Counted from the first letter of the stretch, positions 40,559 to 50,694 are shown. The stretch is DNA of 64,000 nucleotides from Oryzibacter oryziterrae (GCF_021864535.1 NZ_JAKJIC010000009.1:1-64000), one strand, 5' to 3'. The notes: generated from the sequence alone by a model not told the origin. Numbers and translations: made by a program.

Positions 40559-42127
40559 ATGTCCAGCATCGCTGCCCCACGTCCGAGCACACCCGCCTTC
40601 AGTGGCAGGCGCATGTTCACCTTCATCTGCATGGTGTTCGGCATGTTCATGGCGATCCTGGACATCCAGATCGTCTCGGCTTCGCTCGCGGAAATCCAGG
40701 CCGGCCTCGGGGCCGCCAATGACGAGATCTCCTGGGTGCAGACAGCCTACCTGATCGCCGAAGTGATCATGATCCCGCTGTCGGGCTACCTCTCCCGCAT
40801 GATCTCGACGCGCTGGATGTTCGTCATCGCCTCCGGTGGCTTCACCTTCGCCTCGCTGATGTGCGCCACATCCGGCACCATCAACGAGATGATCCTCTGG
40901 CGCGCCATCCAGGGCTTCATCGGCGGCGGCATGATCCCCACCGTCTTCGCCTCGGCCTACACCATCTTCCCGCGCGAGAAGCAGGCGATGATCGCGCCGA
41001 TCATCGGCCTCGTCGCGACGCTGGCCCCGACCATCGGCCCGACGGTCGGCGGCTATCTGACCGAGCTGTTTTCCTGGCACTGGCTGTTTCTCGTCAATGT
41101 CGTGCCCGGCATTTTCGTGACGGCCGCAGCCTACTTCCTGATCGACTTCGACGAACCCGACCTCTCGCTGTTCGACAAGTTCGACTGGCTCGGCCTCGCC
41201 TCCATGGCCACCATGCTGGGCGCGCTCGAATATGTGCTGGAGGAAGGTCCGAGCAAGGACTGGCTGCAGGACGAACTGATCTTCAATCTGACGATCATCG
41301 CCGTGGTCAGCACCATCATCTTCTTCTTCCGCGCCTTCACCCGCGAAGAGCCCGTGGTCGACCTCTCGGCCTTTGCCAACCGCAACTTCACCTTCGGCTG
41401 CATCTTCTCCTTCTGCATGGGCATCGGCCTCTATGGCCTGACCTATATCTACCCGCTGTTCCTGGCCCGCATCCGCGGCTTCTCCTCGCTGCAGATCGGC
41501 GAGACCATGTTCGTGTCGGGCATCGCCATGTTTGCCACGGCACCATTCGCCGGCCGCATGATGCGCATGATGGACCTGCGCCTGATGATCGGCATCGGCT
41601 TTGTCGGTGTTGGCATCGGCACGCTGATTGCCAGCAGGGTGACGTCGGATTGGGACTTCTGGGAGTTGTTGTGGCCGCAGATCTTCCGTGGCGTCTTCCT
41701 GATGATCTGCATGGTGCCGATCAACAACATCGCCTTGGGCACCATGCCGCCGTCACGCATGAAGAACGCGTCGGGCCTGTTCAACCTGACCCGCAACCTC
41801 GGCGGTGCCGTCGGGCTCGCCTTGATCAACTCGGTGATGACCGATCGGTCCGACCTGCATTACGACCGTCTGCGCGAAGCGGTGAACTATGCCAATCCTG
41901 AGGCCGTGCAGGCCGTCAACAACATGACGCATGCCTTCAGCGAACTTGGCACCAACGCTGGCACAGCGGCGATCTTCCAGCTCAACCGCATGACGCTGCA
42001 GCAGGCGAGCGTGATGTCCTTCGCCGACGTCTTCATCCTGCTCACCATTCTCTTCTGCGGCCTTGCCTTGGCACTGCCGCTCGTGCAGAAGCCCGCCCCG
42101 CTGGGCGGAGGTGGCGGCGGCCACTGA
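40559..42127 (+). CDS. emrB: DHA2-family MFS drug exporter (EmrB-like)
   Basis: Inner-membrane proton-drug antiporter of 522 residues with 14 predicted helices. The MFS motif A is represented by GYLSRMISTRWMF near 80-92 and motif C by GLVATLAPTIGPTVGGYLTE near 147-166, as expected for the DHA2 family. The C-terminus carries a short Gly-rich tail (GGGGGGH). It pairs with the EmrA adaptor upstream. Substrates of homologues include uncouplers, bile salts and hydrophobic antibiotics; here the substrate is not known. A strong terminator follows 23 bp after the stop. Confidence 0.94.
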   Translation: MSSIAAPRPSTPAFSGRRMFTFICMVFGMFMAILDIQIVSASLAEIQAGLGAANDEISWVQTAYLIAEVIMIPLSGYLSRMISTRWMFVIASGGFTFASLMCATSGTINEMILWRAIQGFIGGGMIPTVFASAYTIFPREKQAMIAPIIGLVATLAPTIGPTVGGYLTELFSWHWLFLVNVVPGIFVTAAAYFLIDFDEPDLSLFDKFDWLGLASMATMLGALEYVLEEGPSKDWLQDELIFNLTIIAVVSTIIFFFRAFTREEPVVDLSAFANRNFTFGCIFSFCMGIGLYGLTYIYPLFLARIRGFSSLQIGETMFVSGIAMFATAPFAGRMMRMMDLRLMIGIGFVGVGIGTLIASRVTSDWDFWELLWPQIFRGVFLMICMVPINNIALGTMPPSRMKNASGLFNLTRNLGGAVGLALINSVMTDRSDLHYDRLREAVNYANPEAVQAVNNMTHAFSELGTNAGTAAIFQLNRMTLQQASVMSFADVFILLTILFCGLALALPLVQKPAPLGGGGGGH

Positions 42128-42150
42128 ATGCGCCAAGGGATAGACAAGAA

Positions 42151-42190
42151 AAGAGCCGTGCAGATCTCCCTGCACGGCTCTTGTGTTTTG
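42151..42190 (+). terminator. Terminator of emrAB, probably bidirectional
   Basis: Perfect 13-bp stem AAGAGCCGTGCAG/CTGCACGGCTCTT with a 6-nt loop, followed by GTGTTTT on the plus strand and by TTCTTGTCT on the minus strand. It sits between convergent genes. Confidence 0.88.
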
Positions 42191-42204
42191 CATCGACCTT
42201 GCGT

Positions 42205-43641
42205 TCAGAGCTTGATCATCACGTGGCGAACCACCGAGTAATCCTCAAGCGAATAGACCGACATATCCTTGCCATAGCCCGACTGCTTGAGGCCGCCATG
42301 CGGCATTTCGCTGGTCAGCATGAAATGGCAGTTGATCCAGCTGGCGCCATACTGAAGCCGGGAAGCGGCATTCATCGCCTTCGACACGTCGCGGCTCCAG
42401 ACCGATGACGCCAAACCATAGTCGCTGTCATTGGCCCAGGCGATCACGTCGTCCTCATCGGTGAAGCGGGTGACAGAGACGACCGGACCAAACACCTCGC
42501 GACGAACAATTTCGTCGCTCTGCAAGGCGCCGGCAACCACGGTTGGCTGATAGAAGAAGCCCGGACCGTCCACGGCCTTGCCACCGGTAGCGATCTCGAT
42601 GTGCTTCTGCTCCATGGCCCGTTCGACGAAGCTAGCCACGCGGGCGCGCTGGCGTGCGGAGATCAGCGGCCCGATCTCGTTGTCGGCATCCTCTGCTTCG
42701 TTATACTTGATCGTCGAGACGGCGGACGCCAGCTCGGCCACCAGCTTGTCGTAGACCTTGGCTCCGGCATAGACCCGGCAGGCGGCCGTGCAGTCCTGCC
42801 CGGCGTTATAATAGCCGAAGGTGCGCAATCCCTCGACCACCGAGGTGATATCGGCATCGTCATAAACGATCACCGGAGCCTTGCCGCCAAGCTCCAGATG
42901 CGTACGCTTGATCGTCTTGGACGCCGCCTGCAGCACTTTCTTGCCGGTGGCGACATCACCCGTCAGCGACACCATGGACACGCGCGGATGGTTGATCAGC
43001 GGGCTTCCCACGCTCTCGCCACGGCCGACGATGACGTTGACGACGCCAGCCGGGAAAATGTCGGCGGCCACTTCGGCAAGCTTCAACGTGGTCAGCGGCG
43101 TCTGTTCCGACGGCTTCAGCACCACCGTATTGCCGGCCGCCAGCGCCGGCGCGATCTTCCAGGCCGCCATCATCAGCGGATAGTTCCACGGCGCGATCTG
43201 GCCACAGACACCGATGGGATCGCGCCGGATCATCGAGGTGAAGCCCTCGATATACTCACCCGCAGCCATGGCCGGTACCACGCGCGCCGCGCCGGCAAAG
43301 AAGCGGAAGCAGTCGACGATGGCGGGAATCTCGTCACGCAGGACAGCGTGATAGGGCTTGCCGCACTGCAAGGCTTCGAGGCGGGCAAAGGTCTCGGCTT
43401 CGGCGGTGATCCGATCGGCCAGCGCCAGCAGCAGCGCCGCTCGGGCCGAGGGCGTATAGCGGCTATAGCTCACAAAGGCTTCGCTGGCGGCGGCAACAAC
43501 AGCCTCCACCTGATCGATGGACGCCTCCGGCATGGCGACGAGCGTTTCGCCGGTGCGCGGATTGAGCACATTCTCCGCAGTTTCGGTGCCGGAAACGAAC
43601 TCGGATCCGATCAGCATCTTGGTGGGCAGGACGACAGTCAT
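42205..43641 (-). CDS. patD: Gamma-aminobutyraldehyde dehydrogenase
   Basis: NAD-dependent aldehyde dehydrogenase of 478 residues, most like PatD, which oxidises 4-aminobutanal from putrescine to GABA. Catalytic Cys284 in [13 protein letters not shown] and general-base Glu250 in LELGGKAP are present, with the NAD-binding region near 145-235. The [13 protein letters not shown] sequence is characteristic of the aminobutyraldehyde/betaine-aldehyde branch. It is the last gene of a minus-strand cluster whose order, binding protein, ATPase, permease, permease, dehydrogenase, equals E. coli ydcSTUV-patD. The putrescine aminotransferase is not in the window. Confidence 0.92.
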   Translation of the reverse strand: MTVVLPTKMLIGSEFVSGTETAENVLNPRTGETLVAMPEASIDQVEAVVAAASEAFVSYSRYTPSARAALLLALADRITAEAETFARLEALQCGKPYHAVLRDEIPAIVDCFRFFAGAARVVPAMAAGEYIEGFTSMIRRDPIGVCGQIAPWNYPLMMAAWKIAPALAAGNTVVLKPSEQTPLTTLKLAEVAADIFPAGVVNVIVGRGESVGSPLINHPRVSMVSLTGDVATGKKVLQAASKTIKRTHLELGGKAPVIVYDDADITSVVEGLRTFGYYNAGQDCTAACRVYAGAKVYDKLVAELASAVSTIKYNEAEDADNEIGPLISARQRARVASFVERAMEQKHIEIATGGKAVDGPGFFYQPTVVAGALQSDEIVRREVFGPVVSVTRFTDEDDVIAWANDSDYGLASSVWSRDVSKAMNAASRLQYGASWINCHFMLTSEMPHGGLKQSGYGKDMSVYSLEDYSVVRHVMIKL

Positions 43642-43674
43642 TATGGGCTCCCTCTGGGTCTTGTCTGTCGGGTA

Positions 43675-44481
43675 TCAACGCGATCCGCCGGCAACATGCT
43701 CCCCCTCGCGGGTGAGCCAATAGGCGGCAAGAATGGGAAAGAAGGTCACGGCCATCACCAGCACGGCCACCACATTGGTGACGGGGCGGTCGCGCGGGCG
43801 GACCAGCTCGTTGAGCATCCAGATCGGCAAGGTGGTCTGCTGCCCCGCCGTGAAAGTGGTGACGATCACTTCATCGAAGGACAGGGCGAAGGCCAGCATG
43901 CCCCCCGCGAGCAGCGCCGTCCCGATGTTGGGCAGCACCACATGGCGGAACGTCTGGAAGGCGTCCGCACCGAGATCGAAGGACGCCTCCACCAGCGACG
44001 GAGACAGGCGGCGGAAACGGGCCACGGCATTGTTGTAGACGACCACAATGCAGAAGGTGGCGTGCCCGAGCACGATGGTGAACACTGAATAGGGAAGATC
44101 CATCAGGTTGAAGGCCGAGCGCAGCGCGATGCCGGTGATGATGCCCGGCAAGGCGAGCGGCAGGATCAGCAGGAGCGAGACATTGTCCCGCCCCCAGAAT
44201 CGGGTACGCGACAGGGCCGCGGCGGCCAGCGTCCCCAGCACGAGAGCCAAACCTGTCGCGATCAGCGCGACATTGACGGACAGCGTCAGCGCCGCCCAGA
44301 TATCCGGCCGGTTCCAGGCGACGGCGAACCACTGCAGCGTCAAGCCCGGCGGGGGGAACTGATAGCTCTTGCCTTCCGTGGTGAAGGCATAGAGCAGGAT
44401 GATCGCAAGCGGCCCATGCAGGAAGACGAGCCCCCCGAGCGCAGACAGCTTGAGCAACAGGGAAGAGCCTTCAGAGCGCAT
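43675..44481 (-). CDS. ydcV: Polyamine ABC transporter permease (YdcV/PotC type)
   Basis: Inner-membrane permease of about 268 residues with six helices and the cytoplasmic EAA-type loop [20 protein letters not shown] near 168-187, which docks on the ATPase. It belongs to the PotC/YdcV branch of spermidine/putrescine permeases. I chose ATG 44481, which overlaps the preceding permease stop by 11 nt; the open frame reaches 44505. It partners with the other permease of the cluster. Confidence 0.92.
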   Translation of the reverse strand: MRSEGSSLLLKLSALGGLVFLHGPLAIILLYAFTTEGKSYQFPPPGLTLQWFAVAWNRPDIWAALTLSVNVALIATGLALVLGTLAAAALSRTRFWGRDNVSLLLILPLALPGIITGIALRSAFNLMDLPYSVFTIVLGHATFCIVVVYNNAVARFRRLSPSLVEASFDLGADAFQTFRHVVLPNIGTALLAGGMLAFALSFDEVIVTTFTAGQQTTLPIWMLNELVRPRDRPVTNVVAVLVMAVTFFPILAAYWLTREGEHVAGGSR

Positions 44482-45406
44482 CGAAAGCCCCCAGCTTGCG
44501 GGCAAAGGCCAGATAGAGGCCCATGATCAGGATCGGCACCACGGAGAAGGCAGCCGCGAGCGGAATGTTGCCGGCCGTGCCCTGCTGGGCATAGACCGCC
44601 TGCCCGAGGTAATATTGCGAGCCGCCGACGATCTGCGGGATGATGTAGTCGCCGAGCGTCAGCGAGAAGGTGAAGATGGATCCCGCAACCACGCCCGGGA
44701 AAGCCAGCGGCAGGATGACGTGGCGGAAGGTGTCGCGCGGGCTGGCCCCGAGATCGGCGCTGGCTTCGATCAGATTGCCGGGCACCCGCTCCAGCGCCGA
44801 CTGCACCGGCAGGATCATGTAGGGCAGCCAGACATAACAGAAGACGATGAACGTGCCGGTATAAGAAGCCGACAGCGACGGACCGCCGATCACCGGCAGC
44901 GACAGGTACCAATCGAGCAGCGCCTCGATGCCAAGCTTGTCCAGCACCCAGGTATAGATGCCCTCGCGCGCCAGAATGAGCTTCCAGGCGTAGACTTTGA
45001 CGAGATAGCTCGACCACAGGGGCATCATGACCAGGAGATAGAAGGCAGCCTTCATCGGCCCGCGGGCGTAGCGGGCGGCATAATAGGCGATGGGAAAGGC
45101 CATGATGCCGTCGGCCACCGTCACCAGAGCGGCCATCGTCACCGTACGGACGATGACGTCCATGTTGGCCGGCGCCAGCAATTGCACCCAGGTGGACAGG
45201 GTGAACTCGCGGACGATCACGCCCGAGAAATCGTCAAGGCTGAAGAAACTCTGCGCCAGCAGCGCAAACAGCGAACCGAGATAGACGACGCCGAGCCATA
45301 GAAGCGGCGGGGCCAGGAGGACAGCCAGGAAGATGCGCGGCCGCCGATAGAGGGTGTCGATGACTGCGGACAGACCGCCCTGCCGCCGAAGAGCGAGATC
45401 AGACAT
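44471..45406 (-). CDS. ydcU: Polyamine ABC transporter permease (YdcU/PotB type)
   Basis: Permease of 311 residues with six helices after a short cytoplasmic lead. The EAA loop [20 protein letters not shown] lies near 216-235. PotB/YdcU-type features include a large periplasmic loop after the first helix. The gene overlaps the ATPase gene upstream by 8 nt and the second permease downstream by 11 nt, indicating tight translational coupling across the transporter. Confidence 0.92.
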   Translation of the reverse strand: MSDLALRRQGGLSAVIDTLYRRPRIFLAVLLAPPLLWLGVVYLGSLFALLAQSFFSLDDFSGVIVREFTLSTWVQLLAPANMDVIVRTVTMAALVTVADGIMAFPIAYYAARYARGPMKAAFYLLVMMPLWSSYLVKVYAWKLILAREGIYTWVLDKLGIEALLDWYLSLPVIGGPSLSASYTGTFIVFCYVWLPYMILPVQSALERVPGNLIEASADLGASPRDTFRHVILPLAFPGVVAGSIFTFSLTLGDYIIPQIVGGSQYYLGQAVYAQQGTAGNIPLAAAFSVVPILIMGLYLAFARKLGAFDAL

Positions 45407-46421
45407 GGGCGCCCTCCCCTTTCATGGCGTGCAAGGCACCCTGTGCCCAGCCGACGGTGACTGTCCGCCCGGCTTCGAGCGCCTGTGCCGCCGGGGCGAG
45501 CGACCACACTTCACGCCCGTTGATCTTCAACAGCGTCTTGCGCATGGCGCCCTGGAACTGCTGGTCGACCACCTCGGCCGGCTGCCTGATATCCATGGCT
45601 TCGGCCGCCGACCCGATCAGGATCGCCTCGGGACGCAGGCTGGTCCAATGGCTGACGCCGCCAAATCGAGGTGCTTCGTCCGGGGTGAGCACATTGGAGG
45701 AGCCGACAAACTCGGCCACAAAGCGCGTCGTTGGCCGCTGGTAGATGTCTTCCGGCGTGCCCACCTGCACGATGCGTCCCTGGTTGAACACCGCGACGCG
45801 ATCGGCCATGGACAAAGCCTCGCCCTGATCGTGCGTCACGAAAACGAAGGTGAGGCCGAGCTGCTTGTGCAAGCGCCGCAATTCTTCCTGCATGTCCTCG
45901 CGCAGCTTGAGATCGAGCGCGCCAAGCGGTTCGTCCAGCAGCAGCACCTTGGGCCGGTTGACCAGGGCCCGGGCGAGCGCGACACGCTGGCGTTGGCCGC
46001 CGGATAGTTGCGCCGGACGCCGCGCATCCATGCCTTCCAGCCGCACCAGCGACAGGGCTTCCCGAGCGCGCCGTTCCCGATCGGGGCGCGAAACGCCGCG
46101 CACCATCAGACCATAGGCCACATTGTCGAGCACCGTCATGTGCGGGAACAGGGCATAATCCTGGAAGACGGTGTTCACGTCGCGCCGGTTTGGGGCAAGG
46201 CCTTCCGCCGTCTCATTGAAGATCTCGATATGCCCGGCAGTCGGCTGCTCGAAACCGGCAATCAGGCGCAAACAGGTTGTCTTGCCTGAACCCGACGGTC
46301 CGAGCATGGCGAAGAACTCGCCTTGCTCGATCTTGAGATCCACACCATCCACAGCCCGCACCGTGCCGAAATGGCGGGTGACATTCTGGAACAGGACTGC
46401 GGTGGTGGAAGGAGACGTCAT
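45399..46421 (-). CDS. ydcT: Polyamine ABC transporter ATPase (YdcT/PotA type)
   Basis: Cytoplasmic ATPase of about 340 residues powering the importer. Walker A GPSGSGKT near 40-47, Q-loop VFQDYALFPHMTV, signature LSGGQRQRVALARAL near 136-149, Walker B VLLLDEPLGALD and switch His in FVTHDQGEA are all present. A C-terminal TOBE-like domain follows (about 245-340), as in PotA/YdcT. The frame is open to 46523; ATG 46421 begins the family homology but has only a weak ribosome-binding site, so coupling or translation from the upstream message is possible. Confidence 0.93.
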   Translation of the reverse strand: MTSPSTTAVLFQNVTRHFGTVRAVDGVDLKIEQGEFFAMLGPSGSGKTTCLRLIAGFEQPTAGHIEIFNETAEGLAPNRRDVNTVFQDYALFPHMTVLDNVAYGLMVRGVSRPDRERRAREALSLVRLEGMDARRPAQLSGGQRQRVALARALVNRPKVLLLDEPLGALDLKLREDMQEELRRLHKQLGLTFVFVTHDQGEALSMADRVAVFNQGRIVQVGTPEDIYQRPTTRFVAEFVGSSNVLTPDEAPRFGGVSHWTSLRPEAILIGSAAEAMDIRQPAEVVDQQFQGAMRKTLLKINGREVWSLAPAAQALEAGRTVTVGWAQGALHAMKGEGAHV

Positions 46422-46566
46422 GGGGATGCTCGTTGCATTGAGTTTCAGGCCGAGTTCAACCAGCGCCGCGTCCGCCCGAGAAGGCAGGCCGGGCGGAGAC
46501 AGGCGCGTGTCAGCCACAAACAAATGTCAGGATCGACAAGGAGGGCACAGCTCTAGCAAGCCCCCG

Positions 46567-46590
46567 GGTCCGGGGCGAACGTCCCGGACC
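46567..46590 (-). promoter_or_regulatory. Intercistronic stem-loop between binding protein and ATPase genes
   Basis: GGTCCGGG pairs perfectly with CCCGGACC around an 8-nt loop, 17 bp after the binding-protein stop. No T-run follows on the minus strand, so it is more likely an mRNA-stabilising element that keeps the binding protein in excess than a full terminator. Confidence 0.6.
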
Positions 46591-46607
46591 TTTGGGAACA
46601 CGATGTC

Positions 46608-47771
46608 TCAGCGTCCGCCGAGGATCGCCATGTAATCGGACACCCAGCGGTGATAAGGCACACAGCCTTCAGCCGCCGCGCACTTGGCAACCGGTGTGCG
46701 CCAGAAGCTGATCTTGTCGAAGTTGTCGATGCCGTTGGTCTTGCAGCCTTCATCGGTCAGCAGCGCATTGCCCTTGCAGGCGGCGGGAACCGACGGCACC
46801 GACCCGAACCAGGCAGCCACGTCGCCCTGCACCTTCGGGGCAAGCGAATGCTCCATCCACATATAGGCGCAGTTCGGATGCTTGGCGTCGGCGTGCATCA
46901 TGGTGGTGTCGGCCCAACCGGTGGCGCCTTCGGCCGGCACGATGGAGCCAATCGGCTTCTGCTGCGAGATCAGGAGATTGACCTGGAACGGCCAGGAGGA
47001 CGATGCCACGACGCCTTCATTGTTGAAGTCGTCCACCTGCTTCATGGCGTCATGCCAATAGCGCTGGACCAGATCCTTCTGCGAACGCAGGAGTTCGAGC
47101 GCCGCATTATACTGCGTCTCGGTCAGAGCATAGGGATCGGTGATGCCGAGTTCGGGGTTGTGCGCCTTCAGATAGAGCGCAGCATCGGCAATATAGATCG
47201 GCCCATCGAAAGCCTGGATGCGCCCCTTGTTGGACTTGCCGTCCGGCAGGGTTTGCTCCTTGAACACAACATCCCAGCTGGCGGGCGTGCCGCCCTTGAA
47301 GGCCTCGGTGTTGTACATCAGAACGTTGGCGCCCCACTGATAGGGCACGCCATAGTGAACGCCGTCGACCGTGTGCCAGGGCGCGTTCTGCAGCCGCTCG
47401 TCCACCGTCTTCCACGACGGGATCAGATCGGTGTTGATGGGCTGAACCTTCTTGCCGGCAACCAGACGCAGGGACGCGTCGCCGGAGGCGGTGACCAGGT
47501 CAAAACCGCCCTCGTTCATCAGGGAAACCATCTCGTCCGACGTTCCGGCGACCTTCACCTGCACCTTGCAGCCGGTCTGCTTTTCGAAATCGGTGACCCA
47601 ATCGTAATTCTTGTCGGTTTCGCCGCGTTCGATATAGCCGGCCCAGGCGACGATATCGACTTCCCCTTCCCCGGGGCCGATGGACGTAAGCTGAGCATAG
47701 GACGGCGTGACACCCAGAAGCAGCGTCGGCACCATGCCGAGCGCCGCCAAGCGCTGTGCGAAAGTGGTCAT
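46608..47771 (-). CDS. ydcS: Polyamine ABC transporter periplasmic binding protein (YdcS/PotF type)
   Basis: Exported solute-binding protein of 387 residues. The signal peptide ends near SYAQLTS (about residue 26). The mature part has the spermidine/putrescine-binding fold: VDIVAWAGYIERG near 38-50, EMVSLMNEGGFDLVTASGDAS near 79-99, and YGVPYQWGANVLMYN near 139-153, a segment that lines the polyamine site in this family. Several Cys near the C-terminus (CAYMW, CKGN, CKTNG, KCAAAEGC) may form disulfides. AAGGGG lies 8 nt before the ATG. Putrescine is the likely ligand because patD ends the operon. Confidence 0.92.
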   Translation of the reverse strand: MTTFAQRLAALGMVPTLLLGVTPSYAQLTSIGPGEGEVDIVAWAGYIERGETDKNYDWVTDFEKQTGCKVQVKVAGTSDEMVSLMNEGGFDLVTASGDASLRLVAGKKVQPINTDLIPSWKTVDERLQNAPWHTVDGVHYGVPYQWGANVLMYNTEAFKGGTPASWDVVFKEQTLPDGKSNKGRIQAFDGPIYIADAALYLKAHNPELGITDPYALTETQYNAALELLRSQKDLVQRYWHDAMKQVDDFNNEGVVASSSWPFQVNLLISQQKPIGSIVPAEGATGWADTTMMHADAKHPNCAYMWMEHSLAPKVQGDVAAWFGSVPSVPAACKGNALLTDEGCKTNGIDNFDKISFWRTPVAKCAAAEGCVPYHRWVSDYMAILGGR

Positions 47772-47860
47772 GTCGGTTCCCCTTGTGCTGGGCACGATCA
47801 GTCTTCGCCGCGCCCTTAGGGAAAAACCTAACAAAACATTGCCCTTTCGCAATTTCAAAA

Positions 47861-47892
47861 TATCAAGAAATGATATCGGAATTTTCGATATC
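47861..47892. promoter_or_regulatory. Candidate LysR-type operators upstream of the polyamine operon
   Basis: Two overlapping palindromes in an AT-rich patch: TATCA-N5-TGATA at 47861-47875, which fits the T-N11-A rule for LysR boxes, and GATATCG-N7-CGATATC at 47872-47892 with perfect 7-bp arms. They lie 90-121 bp upstream of the binding-protein ATG and directly after the LysR gene, the expected place for activation of the transport operon. Confidence 0.68.
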
Positions 47893-47896
47893 AACG

Positions 47897-48809
47897 TCAG
47901 GGGTTCAACCGTCCTGCATTGTGCGACAGCGTGACATCGATGAAGCGGCGGGCGTTGGGATTGTCGTGATAGCCTCGCCGGCGCACCAGCGCCGCCTTCA
48001 CCATGGGCAAAGCTGCGGAAATCTGCCGCGCTTCGAGGCGCAAACCATCGAGCGACCAGGGGCGGAACACAAGATCGGGCAAAATGGCGACTCCTATGCC
48101 GGCCGCCACAAGCGAACGCACCGCCTCTACCGAACGCGTGCGGAACACCGTATGCGGCCGCAGGCCCGAGCCGCGCCAAAGATGATCGGCCGCCTCTTCG
48201 ATTTCGTCGATACTGAGCGCGATCTGAGGAAATTCCGAGATCACCCCCAAGTCCAGCTGATCCCGCTCAGCCAGCGGGTGACCCGACGCCACCCATAGCC
48301 GATAGCGATAGGCCTCAAGTTCGTCGGCTGCCAGGGACTCCGGATTGTGCAGGCCCGACATTGTGACGAGCGCCAGATCGATCTCCCCGTTGAGCAGAAG
48401 ATGCTCAAGGTAATCGTGCCCGTCTTCGACCAGATCGACACTGACACCGGGAAAGGCACGGGAAAAGCGCGCCAACAGGTCCGAGAGCACATAGCCGGCA
48501 ACCAGCGAGGTGACCCCAAGCGTCAACCGCCCGGTGACTTCGGGGGCCACGTTGGCAAGGGCCCCGCGCGCGTCCGCCACATCCTGCCAGATGCGTTCGG
48601 CGTGCCGGCGAAACAACTGCCCCTTGTGCGTCAACCCGAGCCCGCGCGACTGCCGCTCGAACAGCTTGACCCCGAGGTCTGCCTCGAGATCCTTCATCGC
48701 CTCGGTAATGGTCGACTGCGACGTCGACAATTGCGCCGCCGCCTTGGAAACAGCCCCCCGTCTCGGCAACCGCAAGGAAATACTGAAGCTGGCGCAGCGA
48801 AAACGACAT
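47897..48809 (-). pseudogene. LysR family regulator with a +1 frameshift in a six-G run
   Basis: A LysR-type regulator is visible in two frames. The start MSFSLRQLQYFLAVAETG (ATG at 48809) is in one frame; the continuation VSKAAAQLSTSQSTITEAM, the rest of the helix-turn-helix and the complete effector domain are in another, ending at 47897. The switch falls in C6 on the plus strand (48754-48759, GGGGGG in the gene). Removing one G gives an uninterrupted 303-residue LysR protein. As written, only about 20 N-terminal regulator residues would be translated from the proper start. The rest of the gene shows no other damage, so this is a very recent mutation, a phase-variable tract or a sequencing error. 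It lies directly upstream of the polyamine operon on the same strand. Confidence 0.85.
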
Positions 48810-49500
48810 GACCGAAGCCTCCCCCCGCCGTTCTACGACGGATCGACGGGCCAGCGAAAGGCGACTTGGACAATCCTGTCCGCGGAAAAGCTTTCACCCG
48901 ACGATCCAGGATGGCCAAGAAGAGGTCGAGGTTGCAACGGCTCCACACGGCACCAAGCACTCAGGCTCCAAACGCCTTGTGTCCCGAGCCATCTCGATGC
49001 CTCTATCAACAGGTGCCGGGAGCCGGTGTAAGTATCAAAAAGGGAGACGATTGGAGCGCGCAACAAGATCGCGCGACAAATCAACCTCTTATGATAGGTC
49101 AATCAGTCTGCGCGACCTGCGTGCCCCCGGTTGGAAGGCTCAAGTGCCCGGCAGCTCTGCCGGACCCGTGGTACCAAAATGCCATACCTCGACGAGAAAA
49201 AATGGGGCCACTGTTTGGCTCTTCCATCACATAGTTGTGCTATGTATATTTTTCACCGCACGGGAAGCTTGACTCTTGGTGGCCGGGTGCGCTTGAAAGC
49301 CTAATGTATCATGGGCGGGTCGGGCCGCTTGTGGCCGCCTGGGTTCAGCGAAGATTGAAGTAGTCCGAATCTGAAAGCAGATTGTTTCTTGAGACAATAC
49401 AGGAAACAAGCCGTTATTATTCTTAGTCGGACCACAAAGACGTCACAACGTTTGGGCTCATACGGCTTCTTTATTTATTTTTGCCATAGGGGTGCGCGCA
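48810..49500. other. Gene-poor stretch with apparently lower GC content
   Basis: 691 bp with no convincing gene; the open frames are rich in Ser/Arg/Cys and lack any protein pattern. From about 49200 the sequence looks AT-richer than the rest of the window. It probably contains the promoter of the Wza-like gene that follows. Confidence 0.5.
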
Positions 49501-50694
49501 GTGCAGGGGATACAGTTCAATCGTCGCGTTTTGACGTCCGTCGAACTATTTTTAGTTCGCGCCTCCGTAACTGCTCTTTGTGCAATCTTGGCAAGTTGTT
49601 CGGCACTTCCACGTTCAGGTCCATCTGACTTGGCTGTGGTCTCCGGCGCCAAGGCAACCGTGACGCAATCGGGCAAGCAATCGGGCCTCGATTATGCGCT
49701 GGTTGACCTGAGCAAGGATGTGTTGCCGTACTTCGAGTTCGAGCCGCAATACCCTCTTTCGAGCTTCGGAGCGGTACGTGGCGGTCCGACCGCCCTGCCG
49801 CTTGGCGTTGGCGATCTCGTTTCCGTGACGATCTTTGAATCGCAGTCGGGCGGGCTGTTCATTCCGTCCGACGCGGGAAGCCGCGCCGGAAACTTCATCA
49901 GCATCCCCAGCCAGACCGTGGACAGTTCCGGCAACATCAGCATCCCCTATGCCGGACAAATCCATGTGGCGGGCCGCACTCCGATTGCCGCGCAACACGA
50001 AATCGAAAGTCGCCTCGCAAATCGTGCGATCGAACCGCAAGCGATCATTTCGCTGGAAACCAGCCGTTCCAGCGAAGTTTCGGTTCTGGGTGACGTCCAT
50101 GCCCCCAAGAAGTTCTCGGTGAGCCCAAACGGCGATCGTGTTCTGGATGCGATCGCCCAAGGTGGTGGCCTGAGTGAGCCGGCAGTTGAAACCTATGTGA
50201 CCTTGCAGCGTCACGGGAGGAAGGCGACGGTTCTCTTTGACACTCTCGTCAACAATCCGTCTGAAAACATCTACTTGCTGCCGGGCGACACGGTTTACGT
50301 CAACCGCGAACGCCGGACCTATCTCGCCTTCGGCGCAACGGGCGAGAGCAATCGCTTCGACTTTGAGGAAGCGGATCTCACCTTTGGCGAAGCCTTGGCA
50401 AAAGCCGGTGGTCTCAACGACAACCGCGCAGATCCGTCTCAAGTGTTTCTCTTCAGAACCGAAAGCCGTGACCTTCTGGCCAAGATCGGTGTTGATGTAA
50501 GCCGGTTCCAGGGAACGCAAATTCCGGTCGTCTTCCGCGCCAATCTGCGAGATCCTTCAGCGTTCTTCGTGACACAAAAGTTCCCGATGAAGGACAAGGA
50601 CATCTTGTATATTTCGAACGCAGCATCCGTTGAGCTCACCAAGATTCTCGACCTGGTGAACTCTGCGTCTTCAACCTATGAAAAGGTGAAATGA
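49501..50694 (+). CDS. Wza-like polysaccharide export lipoprotein, second copy
   Basis: OPX-family lipoprotein of about 397 residues. An in-frame GTG at 49492 is also possible; I prefer GTG 49501 because TAGGGG lies 8 nt upstream. The signal peptide ends in a lipobox LASC near residue 33. The Poly_export domain (GVGDLVSVTIFESQSGG, DSSGNISIPYAGQIHVAGRTP) and later SLBB-type part (NNPSENIYLLPGD, LAFGAT, GLNDNRADPSQVFLFR) align well with the protein at 5752-6906. Base composition is less GC-rich than its neighbours and the codon mix differs. No polysaccharide genes flank it. Likely outer-membrane export channel of an unidentified polymer, or a regulatory relic. Confidence 0.88.
   Translation: MQGIQFNRRVLTSVELFLVRASVTALCAILASCSALPRSGPSDLAVVSGAKATVTQSGKQSGLDYALVDLSKDVLPYFEFEPQYPLSSFGAVRGGPTALPLGVGDLVSVTIFESQSGGLFIPSDAGSRAGNFISIPSQTVDSSGNISIPYAGQIHVAGRTPIAAQHEIESRLANRAIEPQAIISLETSRSSEVSVLGDVHAPKKFSVSPNGDRVLDAIAQGGGLSEPAVETYVTLQRHGRKATVLFDTLVNNPSENIYLLPGDTVYVNRERRTYLAFGATGESNRFDFEEADLTFGEALAKAGGLNDNRADPSQVFLFRTESRDLLAKIGVDVSRFQGTQIPVVFRANLRDPSAFFVTQKFPMKDKDILYISNAASVELTKILDLVNSASSTYEKVK

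Noticed and set aside
48808-49272. Open frame of 154 codons next to the LysR start
   Set aside because: Ser/Arg/Thr-rich with no domain; starts opposite the LysR N-terminus and covers the gene-poor stretch; likely chance.
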